A program made the position numbers and the translations under genes. A stretch of 5,663 bases of DNA from assembly GCA_020249005.1 (NCBI GenBank), contig JADCGN010000124.1:1-5663 (forward strand), written 5' to 3'. Source of the DNA: Alphaproteobacteria bacterium (GTDB taxonomy: Bacteria > Pseudomonadota > Alphaproteobacteria > UBA2136 > UBA6156). Below, in pieces: positions 1 to 5,030 of this stretch (its first letter is position 1; every line of letters starts with the position of its first letter). The notes beneath the pieces were generated by a model, which did no database searches, had not been told where the DNA came from, and worked only from the letters and a program-made list of their open reading frames with translations.

Positions 1-24
1 GGCCCCTTGGTGATGCGGGTGATG

Positions 25-432
25 CTACTTCTTGCCCTGCTTCTTCAGCAGGTCGCGGATTTCGGCGAGCAGCTCCTCTTGGCTGGGGCCGGCTTTGCCT
101 GCGGGCTTGGGCGGCATGGCCTTGTTCATCAGCTTCACCACCAGAAAGATGGCGAAGGCGATGATGGTGAAATCGACCACGGTTTGCAGCACTTCGCCGT
201 ACTTAATCAATACATCGGGCTTGCCCAGCAGCGCGGCGCCCGGCACATGCAGCGTGTAGGTGAGGTCCTTCAGGTTGACCCCAGCGATCAGGAAGCCGAC
301 GATGGGCATGATGATGCCATCGACCAGCGCGCTGACGATCTTGCCGAACGCGGCGCCGATCACCACCCCGACGGCGAGATCGACCACGTTGCCGCGCATG
401 GCAAAGGCTTTGAATTCTTGCGCAAGAGACAT
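25..432 (-). CDS. mscL: Large-conductance mechanosensitive channel MscL
   Basis: Inner-membrane channel that opens under membrane tension and releases solutes during hypo-osmotic shock; the family forms homopentamers. The 135-residue product matches the usual length (E. coli has 136). It opens with an amphipathic N-terminal helix (residues 1-12, containing EFKAFAMRGN), then the pore-lining TM1 (about 15-45, with VVDLAVGVVIGAAFGKIVSA, keeping Gly22 at the pore constriction), a periplasmic loop (about 50-75), TM2 (about 80-102) and the conserved cytoplasmic helix EEIRDLLKK-like end (EELLAEIRDLLKKQ). The reading frame stays open far upstream, but MSLAQEF at 432 is the family start. The Shine-Dalgarno is weak (a purine run, AAAGAAAG, about 8 bases upstream). 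It lies 35 bp behind the methyltransferase-like gene on the same strand, so it is probably its operon partner. The function call is secure; the operon is inferred. Confidence 0.97.
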   Translation of the reverse strand: MSLAQEFKAFAMRGNVVDLAVGVVIGAAFGKIVSALVDGIIMPIVGFLIAGVNLKDLTYTLHVPGAALLGKPDVLIKYGEVLQTVVDFTIIAFAIFLVVKLMNKAMPPKPAGKAGPSQEELLAEIRDLLKKQGKK

Positions 433-467
433 TGATTGACTTTCTTTTGGTTGCAGATGAAACAAAC

Positions 468-1163
468 TTACGAGGATTTTTTGTTTTGGCAAGCCGTTGA
501 ATTTTCTTCGCTGCTGAAAATCTTCACCAGGCTTATCTTGCCGCTGCCGCGAGCGGCAGCCTGGGGCGTTTGGGCCGAGGGTTGCACCGCGTGGAAGAAA
601 ATCACTTCCAGCGTCAGCGGGATTTTGCCATCGGCCCGTACGGGGAAAGCCGCCTGCACGCGTTGCCAGCGGCGCGGCGTGATCAGCCCGCTGCCGGGTG
701 GGCGTTGCAGCGCGTGGTGGGCGTGCAGGAATTCCAACAGCCGCGCGGGGTTGGGGAAGGTGAGGGTGAGGAACTCGCGGTCGACCACCGGCAGCGCCAA
801 CCTTGCGCGTTGCAACAAGCTGCCCACATCCTGTACGGCGGGCAGCGCGGGCGGCGGCGCAAAACCCGCCGCCGCGCAAGCCGTGCGGAGTTCGGGCAGA
901 CTGGCTTCGCCCAGCACGTAGCCCAGCACCACCCCCTCGGGGCGGAGCTGAGGCAGGTGCGCGGCCAGCACGGCGGTGGGCGAAGCCGCCAGGCTTAAGG
1001 TGCCGGGCAGCAGCAGGGCATCGTACGGCGGTTGCGTGGCGGCGGGGGCGGGCGGCGCGAACGGACGGGAGAAATCGCCCTTCAGATCGGCCAGGCGTTC
1101 GGCCAGGCGTCGCTGCAGCTCCACCACCACGGGGGAGTTGGGAAGCGCCGTAACCTGTGTCAT
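468..1163 (-). CDS. NDUFAF5/BioC-like methyltransferase-family protein lacking the SAM-binding core
   Basis: Encodes 231 residues. From about residue 50 the protein follows the C-terminal two thirds of the NDUFAF5-like methyltransferases, relatives of BioC and of the mitochondrial complex I assembly factor. Recognisable blocks are YDALLLPGTLSLA (the FDLVVSSLSLHW strand), HLPQLRPEGVVLGYVLG (the LKPDGVFIGAMFGG block), LPELRTA, VQDVGSLLQRA (the VNDLGHLLGRAGF block), LTFPNPARLLEFLHAH, and a late LEVIFFHAV followed by an ARGSG turn. The N terminus holds only a short helix (LQRRLAERLADLKGDF) and a Pro/Ala linker where the family has a DLGCGxG SAM-binding motif and the next two beta strands. The frame is continuous, so this looks like an in-frame loss and not a frameshift. 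The start at 1163 gives a 9-bp gap to the divergent comF; the frame runs further upstream, but only antisense to comF. It is followed by mscL. It is probably not an active methyltransferase; a binding or assembly role is conjecture. Confidence 0.72.
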   Translation of the reverse strand: MTQVTALPNSPVVVELQRRLAERLADLKGDFSRPFAPPAPAATQPPYDALLLPGTLSLAASPTAVLAAHLPQLRPEGVVLGYVLGEASLPELRTACAAAGFAPPPALPAVQDVGSLLQRARLALPVVDREFLTLTFPNPARLLEFLHAHHALQRPPGSGLITPRRWQRVQAAFPVRADGKIPLTLEVIFFHAVQPSAQTPQAAARGSGKISLVKIFSSEENSTACQNKKSS

Positions 1164-1172
1164 CGTGGGCCT

Positions 1173-1838
1173 ATGTTTAACACGGTGCAGCAGCTTTGGC
1201 AGCAGGGCGTGAACCTGGTGCTGCCGCACCGCTGCCCGGGCTGCGAGAGTTACCTGCCGCGCCAGGCCGCCTTGGGGTTTTGCGCCAGCTGCTACGCGCA
1301 GCTGCCGTGGTGGAACCCGGCCCAGTTGCTGCCGCCCAAGCTGCCGCGGGCGCTCACCAGCTTTCACGCACCGCTGCTGTATGAGCCGCCCCTGCGCGAA
1401 ACCCTGCTGGCCCTGAAGTTTGCCGATGCCACCCATCTGGCGCCGTTGCTGGCGCGTTTGCTTTACCCAAGCCTGCCGATTGGCCCCCACACCGTGCTGG
1501 TGCCGGTACCGATGCACCCGCAGGCGTTGCGGCAGCGGACGTACAACCAAGCGGCCTTGCTGGTGCAGGAGCTGGCCAAGCTAAGTGGCCTGCCTTGCGA
1601 TGTGTTGAGCTTGCGGCGCGTGCGGGCGGGTGAGCCGCAACACACCCTAACCCGTGCCGGGCGCTTGCGGCTGAGCCGCCGCAGCTTTGCCTGCGGCCCC
1701 GCGTTGGCGGGGAAGACGGTGATTTTGGTGGATGACATTATGACCACCGGGGCCACCTTGGCGGCTTGCGCCGGGGCCTTGAAAGCCGCCGGCGTGGTGG
1801 CGGTGCATGGGCGGACGTTGGCGTACACGCGGCCTTAA
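1173..1838 (+). CDS. comF: ComF family protein (phosphoribosyltransferase fold, zinc knuckle)
   Basis: Member of the ComF/GntX family, cytoplasmic proteins linked to natural competence and uptake of single-stranded DNA in several bacteria; in many hosts the role is unproven. The 221-residue product has the full layout. An N-terminal Cys4 zinc knuckle (CPGC at 21-24, CASC at 37-40) precedes the LKFADATHLA segment (81-90). The loop VLVPVPMHP (108-116) and the family signature RQRTYNQAALL (120-130) follow, and the PRPP-binding loop VILVDDIMTTGAT lies at 184-196. The start MFNTVQQ is chosen because the family begins about 15-20 residues before the first zinc cysteine; upstream in-frame codons are low-complexity antisense of the neighbour. 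No good Shine-Dalgarno is visible. The divergent methyltransferase-like gene starts 9 bp away, a common neighbour of comF in alphaproteobacteria. No U-tract terminator follows on this strand. Confidence 0.93.
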   Translation: MFNTVQQLWQQGVNLVLPHRCPGCESYLPRQAALGFCASCYAQLPWWNPAQLLPPKLPRALTSFHAPLLYEPPLRETLLALKFADATHLAPLLARLLYPSLPIGPHTVLVPVPMHPQALRQRTYNQAALLVQELAKLSGLPCDVLSLRRVRAGEPQHTLTRAGRLRLSRRSFACGPALAGKTVILVDDIMTTGATLAACAGALKAAGVVAVHGRTLAYTRP

Positions 1839-1840
1839 AT

Positions 1841-1876
1841 TCCCGACGCAAAAAAACTAGCGCGGGGGCGCCGGGA
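1841..1876. repeat. Imperfect inverted repeat after comF, with a second weak hairpin inside
   Basis: Three bases after the comF stop, TCCCGACGC (1841-1849) can pair with GCGCCGGGA (1868-1876), giving nine positions with one A-C mismatch. Inside it lies a shorter GCGC-GGGG-GCGC hairpin (1860-1871). Next to that is a run of seven A (1850-1856), which reads as a U-tract on the minus strand after a 3-base spacer. This may be a second, weaker terminator backing up the usg terminator, or a stabilising 3' hairpin for the comF mRNA. No U-tract follows on the plus strand. Confidence 0.35.
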
Positions 1877-1880
1877 TTGC

Positions 1881-1909
1881 AAAAAGCCATGGCGCGGGGG
1901 CGCCATGGC
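1881..1909 (-). terminator. Intrinsic terminator of usg
   Basis: Read on the minus strand, a perfect 10-bp GC-rich stem (GCCATGGCGC / GCGCCATGGC) closes a CCCC loop and is followed directly by five U (the A run at 1881-1885). The hairpin starts 14 bases after the usg stop codon, a typical position for a Rho-independent terminator. On the plus strand the hairpin also forms but no U-tract follows, so it should work mainly for usg. Confidence 0.82.
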
Positions 1910-1923
1910 GGGGGTCGTGAAGA

Positions 1924-2202
1924 TCAGTGCAGCCGGAACTCGGCGCCGACCAGCTTCAGCTCGGCGGGCTTGATCAGCCCTTGGTGGGCCACTTCCACGC
2001 TATGCAGCGGGCCTTCCAGCGTGGACTGCCAAAACCCGAGGAATTTGAGAAGCCTTGGGAACTTCGGGGCGAGGTCATACTCTTGCCAGACAAATTCCTG
2101 CAGCACGTTGCGGAAGTCAGGCAGGCGGTAGATGATCTTGGCGGTGGTCAGGCCGTAGCCTTCCAGTTGCCGGATGAAGTCGGGGCTTGCGGTGTTCGCC
2201 AT
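1924..2202 (-). CDS. usg: Usg family protein
   Basis: Small 92-residue protein of the Usg family, named for the gene upstream of trpF in Caulobacter; its biochemical function is unknown. The conserved family blocks are all visible: LEGYGLTTAKIIYRLPD (13-29), VWQEYDLAPKFP (38-49), LKFLGFWQ (52-59), LEGPLHSVEVAH (62-73), and the C-terminal EFRLH. The length is typical. No signal peptide or membrane segment is present, so it is probably cytosolic. The start at 2202 is fixed by a near-perfect Shine-Dalgarno five bases upstream. Here the gene stands alone, with its own terminator, and no trp gene is in the window. A possible promoter on the minus strand (CTTGCA, 17 bases, TAGGCT at about 2250-2278) is weak. 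The family is characteristic of alphaproteobacteria, which makes it a useful lineage marker. Confidence 0.93.
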   Translation of the reverse strand: MANTASPDFIRQLEGYGLTTAKIIYRLPDFRNVLQEFVWQEYDLAPKFPRLLKFLGFWQSTLEGPLHSVEVAHQGLIKPAELKLVGAEFRLH

Positions 2203-2207
2203 GGCGG

Positions 2208-2215
2208 CCTCCTTT
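2208..2215 (-). promoter_or_regulatory. Strong Shine-Dalgarno of usg
   Basis: AAAGGAGG on the minus strand, five bases before the usg ATG. It is the only near-perfect ribosome binding site in the window, since the other genes have weak or no Shine-Dalgarno, and it settles the usg start codon. Confidence 0.85.
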
Positions 2216-2326
2216 CAGGCGGGGCGAGGAAAAGAGAAGTCGGTCACTCAAGCCTAGCAAGTTGGCAACGCCATGCAAGCGGGGATTTGCCCTGCGCTAA
2301 AAAATGTGGCAAGCAGCACCCCAGGT

Positions 2327-2401
2327 GCCGCCATAGCACAGCGGTAGTGCAGCGGTTTTGTAAACCGAAGGTCGGGAGTTCAATCCTCTCTGGCGGCACC
2401 A
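2327..2401 (+). tRNA. tRNA-Thr (anticodon UGU)
   Basis: Folds as a complete cloverleaf of 75 bases including an encoded CCA. The acceptor stem is GCCGCCA / TGGCGGC, with discriminator A2398 and CCA at 2399-2401. The D stem GCAC/GTGC (2336-2339, 2347-2350) closes a short 7-base loop AGCGGTA. The anticodon stem is GCGGT/ACCGA with loop TTTGTAA (2357-2363), putting anticodon TGT at 2359-2361, which reads ACA threonine codons. The variable loop is AGGTC, and the T arm is GGGAG-TTCAATC-CTCTC with one G-U pair. The anticodon stem has a G27-A43 mismatch at its outer end. It lies between usg and the hydrolase, both on the opposite strand, so it must have its own promoter; I could not place one with confidence. 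Confidence 0.95.
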
Positions 2402-2402
2402 T

Positions 2403-2507
2403 TTCACCAAAGGTGAATGACCCTAAGGGGGGTGCAGGGGGCATCGCCCCATGCAAGCATGGCGAATGGTTTATCGGAGCCCGCGCTTGGCAAAGCCAAG
2501 TTCGGGC
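2403..2507. repeat. Cluster of four inverted repeats downstream of tRNA-Thr
   Basis: Within about 105 bases there are four stem-loops. TTCACC-AAA-GGTGAA lies at 2403-2417, GGGGC-ATC-GCCCC at 2438-2450, and CCATGC-AA-GCATGG at 2449-2462, overlapping the previous one by two bases. The strongest is at 2479-2507: a GCCCG/CGGGC base, a 2-base internal mismatch, and a CTTGGC/GCCAAG upper stem with an AAA loop. No convincing protein is encoded on either strand. The first hairpin starts two bases after the tRNA CCA and may help form the 3' end of the precursor. Together they could be tRNA trailer structure or a small structured RNA. Confidence 0.45.
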
Positions 2508-2540
2508 GGGGTGGAAGATTCTTTATGAAGGCTACTGCCG

Positions 2541-2562
2541 AAAAAACTGCCCCCGAAGGGGC
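2541..2562 (-). terminator. Intrinsic terminator of the alpha/beta hydrolase gene
   Basis: On the minus strand GCCCC-TTCG-GGGGC forms a stem closed by an extra-stable C(UUCG)G tetraloop, followed after two bases by six U (the A run at 2541-2546). The hairpin starts about 20 bases after the hydrolase stop codon. It is a textbook Rho-independent terminator for that gene. Confidence 0.85.
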
Positions 2563-2581
2563 CGTAAAATTATCAAACAGC

Positions 2582-3232
2582 TTACCGCCCCTTTTTCCCC
2601 AATTCCCGCTGAATGTAGGCGCCGATGGTGGCGGCGAGTTCATCTTGTTGGTGGGTGAAGAAGTGGTCGGCCCCGTTGATTTTGGCGGCCGAGATGGTGA
2701 TGCCCTTTTGGCGCGTGGTGCGCTTCAGCAGGGCTTCGGTGTCAGCGGCGGGGGTGATTTCATCGTGGTTGCCGTACACCACCAGGCCGCTGGTGGGGCA
2801 GGGGGAAAGGAAGCTGAAATCGTACAGCCCGGCTGGCGGCGCCACCGCCACAAAGCGCTTTAAATCGGGGCGGCGCATCAGCATCTGCATCGTTGTCCAG
2901 GCGCCAAAGCTGAATCCCGCCAGCCAGATTTCCGGCGCGTGCGGGTGCTGCGCGTGCAGCCAATCTAACGCCGCGGCGGCATCGGAAAGTTCGCCCACGC
3001 CGTTGTCGAACACGCCTTCGCTGTTGCCCACGCCACGGAAGTTGAAGCGCAGCGCGCTGAAGCCATAACGCACAAAGGTTTCAAAAATGCGGTAGGTCAC
3101 CTTGTTGTTCATGGTGCCGCTATGTAGCGGGTGGGGGTGCAGCACCACCACAATCGGCACTTCAGGCTGCTTTTGGGCGAAGTATTTGCCTTCCAGGCGG
3201 CCGGCCGGGCCTTGAAAAATTACGTCGGGCAT
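2582..3232 (-). CDS. Alpha/beta hydrolase (COG2945-like serine hydrolase)
   Basis: A 216-residue cytosolic alpha/beta-hydrolase of the group widespread in alphaproteobacteria and annotated as COG2945; its natural substrate is not known. The family features appear in order. The oxyanion-hole strand VVVLHPHPLHSGTMNNKV (28-45) comes first, then LRFNFRGVGNSEG (61-73) and the nucleophile elbow GFSFGA with Ser108. The acid site is YGNHDEI with Asp157, and the catalytic histidine is in NGADHFF (His190). All three triad residues are present, so the enzyme should be active. No signal peptide is seen. The start at 3232 (MPDVIFQGPAGRLEG) fits the family; an upstream ATG at 3295 would add 21 unrelated residues. 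A purine stretch AAGGAAAG lies 10-17 bases upstream. The gene has its own terminator and is divergent from iscR. An esterase or peptidase-like role cannot be told apart from sequence. Confidence 0.9.
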   Translation of the reverse strand: MPDVIFQGPAGRLEGKYFAQKQPEVPIVVVLHPHPLHSGTMNNKVTYRIFETFVRYGFSALRFNFRGVGNSEGVFDNGVGELSDAAAALDWLHAQHPHAPEIWLAGFSFGAWTTMQMLMRRPDLKRFVAVAPPAGLYDFSFLSPCPTSGLVVYGNHDEITPAADTEALLKRTTRQKGITISAAKINGADHFFTHQQDELAATIGAYIQRELGKKGR

Positions 3233-3278
3233 CGAGTTACCGCTTTCCTTACAAAACTGCTGCGGCGTATGGCACAGC

Positions 3279-3307
3279 TTGCCCTTGGGATGCAAGCAAT
3301 TTATGAT
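3279..3307 (+). promoter_or_regulatory. Candidate sigma70-type promoter of the iscR operon
   Basis: TTGCCC (3279-3284), a 17-base spacer, and TATGAT (3302-3307) match the housekeeping consensus in 4 of 6 and 5 of 6 positions at ideal spacing. Transcription would begin near 3314, leaving an iscR leader of about 100 bases. The -10 box overlaps the -10 box of the divergent hydrolase promoter. Confidence 0.5.
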
Positions 3308-3330
3308 AATTTACTGAAAAACATGGCCAA
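3303..3330 (-). promoter_or_regulatory. Candidate promoter of the alpha/beta hydrolase gene
   Basis: On the minus strand TTGGCC (3325-3330), a 16-base spacer and TATCAT (3303-3308) match the consensus in 4 of 6 and 5 of 6 positions. It occupies nearly the same DNA as the iscR candidate on the other strand, so polymerase could not sit on both at once. Confidence 0.42.
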
Positions 3331-3348
3331 ATGAAAATGTTGAGTAAA
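3310..3348. promoter_or_regulatory. Imperfect inverted repeat, candidate operator in front of iscR
   Basis: TTTACT (3310-3315) and AACAT (3320-3324) recur in inverted order as ATGTT (3337-3341) and AGTAAA (3343-3348), with unequal inner spacers of 4 and 1 bases. The element begins just after the iscR -10 box, covers the expected start of transcription and includes the hydrolase -35 box. This is where a repressor such as IscR would act. It does not fit the E. coli IscR type 1 or type 2 consensus as I recall them, so the binding protein is a guess. Confidence 0.3.
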
Positions 3349-3359
3349 AATCATGGGTA

Positions 3360-3388
3360 TTGACGGGCGCGCGGCTTCGGCCTAAATG
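3360..3388 (+). promoter_or_regulatory. Alternative, weaker iscR promoter
   Basis: TTGACG (3360-3365), 17 bases, then TAAATG (3383-3388). The -35 box is strong (5 of 6), but the -10 box matches only about 3 of 6, and the spacer is GC-rich. It would start transcripts near 3395, about 20 bases before the iscR ATG. It may be a second promoter or a chance match. Confidence 0.25.
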
Positions 3389-3416
3389 GGGGTGTTTCCA
3401 ACGAAAGCCTGGCGCC

Positions 3417-3911
3417 ATGCATCTTTCCACCCGCGGTCGTTACGCCATTATGGCGATGCTGGATTTGGTAGCCTTGGCCGAAGCCGGGCGCCCTGTCACT
3501 TTGGCGATGATTGCCGAGCGGCAGCAGATTTCCCTTTCCTACTTGGAACAACTGTTCGCCAAGCTGCGCCGCGGCAATGTGGTGGGCAGCGTGCGCGGCC
3601 CCGGCGGCGGCTACCGTTTGCCGCGCCCGGCCAAGGAAATTTACCTGAGCCAGATCATTGATGCGGTGGAAGAGGATATTGACCTGACCCGCTGCGGCCA
3701 GATGCACAATCCGCTGGGCCCAGAAGCCGGGCAGGGCTGCGTGTATGGCGCCAAGTGCAACGCCCACGATTTGTGGGGCGCGCTGGGCCGCCATATGGAG
3801 CAATTCTTTAAGCAGGTGACGCTGCAGATGGTGCTGGACGGCACCTTTGCCCCGCAAACCGTGAACGGCCAGCTGACGCTGTCGAACCCGCTGCGCGTCT
3901 CAATCAATTAA
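3417..3911 (+). CDS. iscR: Rrf2 family Fe-S cluster regulator IscR
   Basis: DNA-binding regulator that senses [2Fe-2S] status and controls Fe-S cluster assembly genes. The 164-residue protein starts with the Rrf2 signature MHLSTRGRYAIMAMLDLVAL. A winged helix-turn-helix follows: VTLAMIAERQQISLSYLEQLFAKL (27-50), then the wing SVRGPGGGYRL (58-68). The three cluster cysteines and the histidine are kept as Cys93, Cys108, Cys114 and His117 (KCNAHDLW), matching E. coli Cys92, Cys98, Cys104 and His107. The first spacing is unusual, however: 14 residues between Cys93 and Cys108 against 5 in E. coli. The start at 3417 is the family start; the frame continues upstream without homology and the Shine-Dalgarno is poor. 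The cysteine desulfurase follows after 18 bp, so the two form an operon. The symbol rests on the intact ligands and on this neighbour; another Rrf2 regulator is unlikely. Confidence 0.93.
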   Translation: MHLSTRGRYAIMAMLDLVALAEAGRPVTLAMIAERQQISLSYLEQLFAKLRRGNVVGSVRGPGGGYRLPRPAKEIYLSQIIDAVEEDIDLTRCGQMHNPLGPEAGQGCVYGAKCNAHDLWGALGRHMEQFFKQVTLQMVLDGTFAPQTVNGQLTLSNPLRVSIN

Positions 3912-3929
3912 GCTTAAGGCTGCCGCGGC

Positions 3930-5027
3930 ATGTCCCGCATCTACCTCGATTACGCTGCCACCACGCCGCTGCGCCCCGCCGCCAAGGCGGCGCTGATGGC
4001 GGCGCTGGAGGTGTTCGGCAACCCCAGCAGTGTGCACCAGCACGGCCAAGCGGCGCGCGCGCTGTTGGATGACGCCCGCCGCACGGTGGCCGATGCGCTG
4101 GCGGTACGGGCCGAGCGGGTGGTCTTCACCAGCGGTGGTACCGAGGCCAACAATTTGGCGTTGCGCGGTGTGATGGGCAAGGCACCTGGCCAGACGCTGC
4201 TGATTTCGGCTTTAGAGCACGATTGCGTGCGGCAAACGGCGCTGGCGTTGCAGGCGGCGGGCGTAGCGGTGGAGGAAATCCCGGCCACGGCGGCGGGCGT
4301 GGCCGACCTGGCCTGGTTGGCGCAGCGGTTGGCGCAGGGCGGGGTGGCGTTGGTGAGCCTGATGCACGCCAACAACGAAACCGGCGTGCTACAGCCCATT
4401 GCCGAAGCCGCCGCGCTGGCCCATGCGCACGGCGCGTTGCTGCACACCGATGCGGTGCAAACGGTCGGGCACTTGGCGGTGGAGCCCGATGCCTTGGGCG
4501 TCGACCTGCTGACCTTCACTGCGCACAAATTTGGCGGTCCGAAAGGTGTAGGCGCGTTGGTGCTGAAAAGCGAGATTGCCATGTTGGCCACGCAAACCGG
4601 GGGGGCGCAGGAACGCAACCGCCGCGGCGGCACCGAAAACCTGCCCAGCATTGCCGGGCTGGCGGCAGCGCTGCAGGCGGCGCTCGGCAACCTGGCGGCG
4701 GAAACCCAAGCGGCCCAGCAATTGGCCGATGATCTGGAGCAGCACCTGCCGGCAACCGTGGCGTTGGTGGCGCCGCATAGCCCCAAAGTGCCGCACGTAC
4801 GGCAGCTGCTCACGCCGGGCCGCAAGGGCGAGGATATGGTCTTGAAGCTGGATATCGGCGGCGTGGCAGTTAGCCAAGGCAGCGCGTGCAGCAGCGGGCG
4901 CGTGCAGGCCAGCCACGTGCTGCAGGCGATGGGCTATGATGCCACGCAAGCCGGTGAGGGGCTGCGCCTCAGCTGGGGCTGGAACAGCCAGCCGACTGAT
5001 GTGCAGGCCGCGTTGGCGTTGCTCTAA
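3930..5027 (+). CDS. Cysteine desulfurase, NifS/IscS type
   Basis: PLP enzyme that converts cysteine to alanine and leaves a persulfide on its own cysteine as the sulfur source for Fe-S clusters. The start MSRIYLDYAATTPLRP and the motif FGNPSSVHQHG (29-39) are family hallmarks. PLP-site residues are visible: SGGTEANN (68-75), EHD with His97, NNETG (148-152), HTDAVQ with Asp174 and Gln177, and TAHKFGGPKG with the Schiff-base Lys200. The catalytic cysteine is Cys320 in GSACSSG, the short-loop sequence seen in NifS and alphaproteobacterial suf-linked enzymes and unlike the SACTSAS of E. coli IscS. At 365 residues it is slightly short, ending just after LSWGWNSQPTDVQAALALL with little C-terminal extension. 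It lies 18 bp behind iscR with a weak AAGG site. No scaffold gene follows; a convergent membrane-protein gene stops 3 bp away. I leave the symbol blank because nifS, iscS and the suf-linked copy cannot be separated by sequence alone. Confidence 0.94.
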   Translation: MSRIYLDYAATTPLRPAAKAALMAALEVFGNPSSVHQHGQAARALLDDARRTVADALAVRAERVVFTSGGTEANNLALRGVMGKAPGQTLLISALEHDCVRQTALALQAAGVAVEEIPATAAGVADLAWLAQRLAQGGVALVSLMHANNETGVLQPIAEAAALAHAHGALLHTDAVQTVGHLAVEPDALGVDLLTFTAHKFGGPKGVGALVLKSEIAMLATQTGGAQERNRRGGTENLPSIAGLAAALQAALGNLAAETQAAQQLADDLEQHLPATVALVAPHSPKVPHVRQLLTPGRKGEDMVLKLDIGGVAVSQGSACSSGRVQASHVLQAMGYDATQAGEGLRLSWGWNSQPTDVQAALALL

Positions 5028-5030
5028 TTT

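Noticed and set aside
1..24. Possible next gene or terminator after mscL
   Set aside because: Only 24 bases are available, without a hairpin plus U-tract or a recognisable coding end, so nothing can be supported.
7..435. Open frame of 142 codons opposite mscL on the plus strand
   Set aside because: It is the antisense of a strongly conserved gene; its His/Asp/Gly-rich composition mirrors mscL codons and no family is recognisable.
1164..1550. Upstream in-frame extension of the methyltransferase-like gene
   Set aside because: It lies wholly antisense to comF, shows no family similarity and is Arg/Gln-rich as expected from a shadow frame.
2244..2456. Minus-strand open frame of 70 codons with RIELPTFGLQNRCTTAVL
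   Set aside because: This peptide is the antisense translation of the tRNA-Thr gene, a well-known spurious annotation, not a protein.
2271..2458. CCATGCAAGC at 2271-2280 and again at 2449-2458, flanking tRNA-Thr, as possible attachment-site repeats
   Set aside because: Ten-base repeats are expected by chance in a window of this size, the copies are not part of the tRNA, and no integrase or foreign DNA lies between them.
2417..2863. Plus-strand open frame of 148 codons after the tRNA
   Set aside because: Most of it is antisense to the hydrolase gene, and the first part crosses the hairpin region and the terminator; no homology is recognisable.
3950..4825. Long minus-strand open frame (291 codons) opposite the cysteine desulfurase
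   Set aside because: Ala/Ser/Cys-rich antisense shadow caused by high GC at third positions; the plus-strand gene has every catalytic motif.
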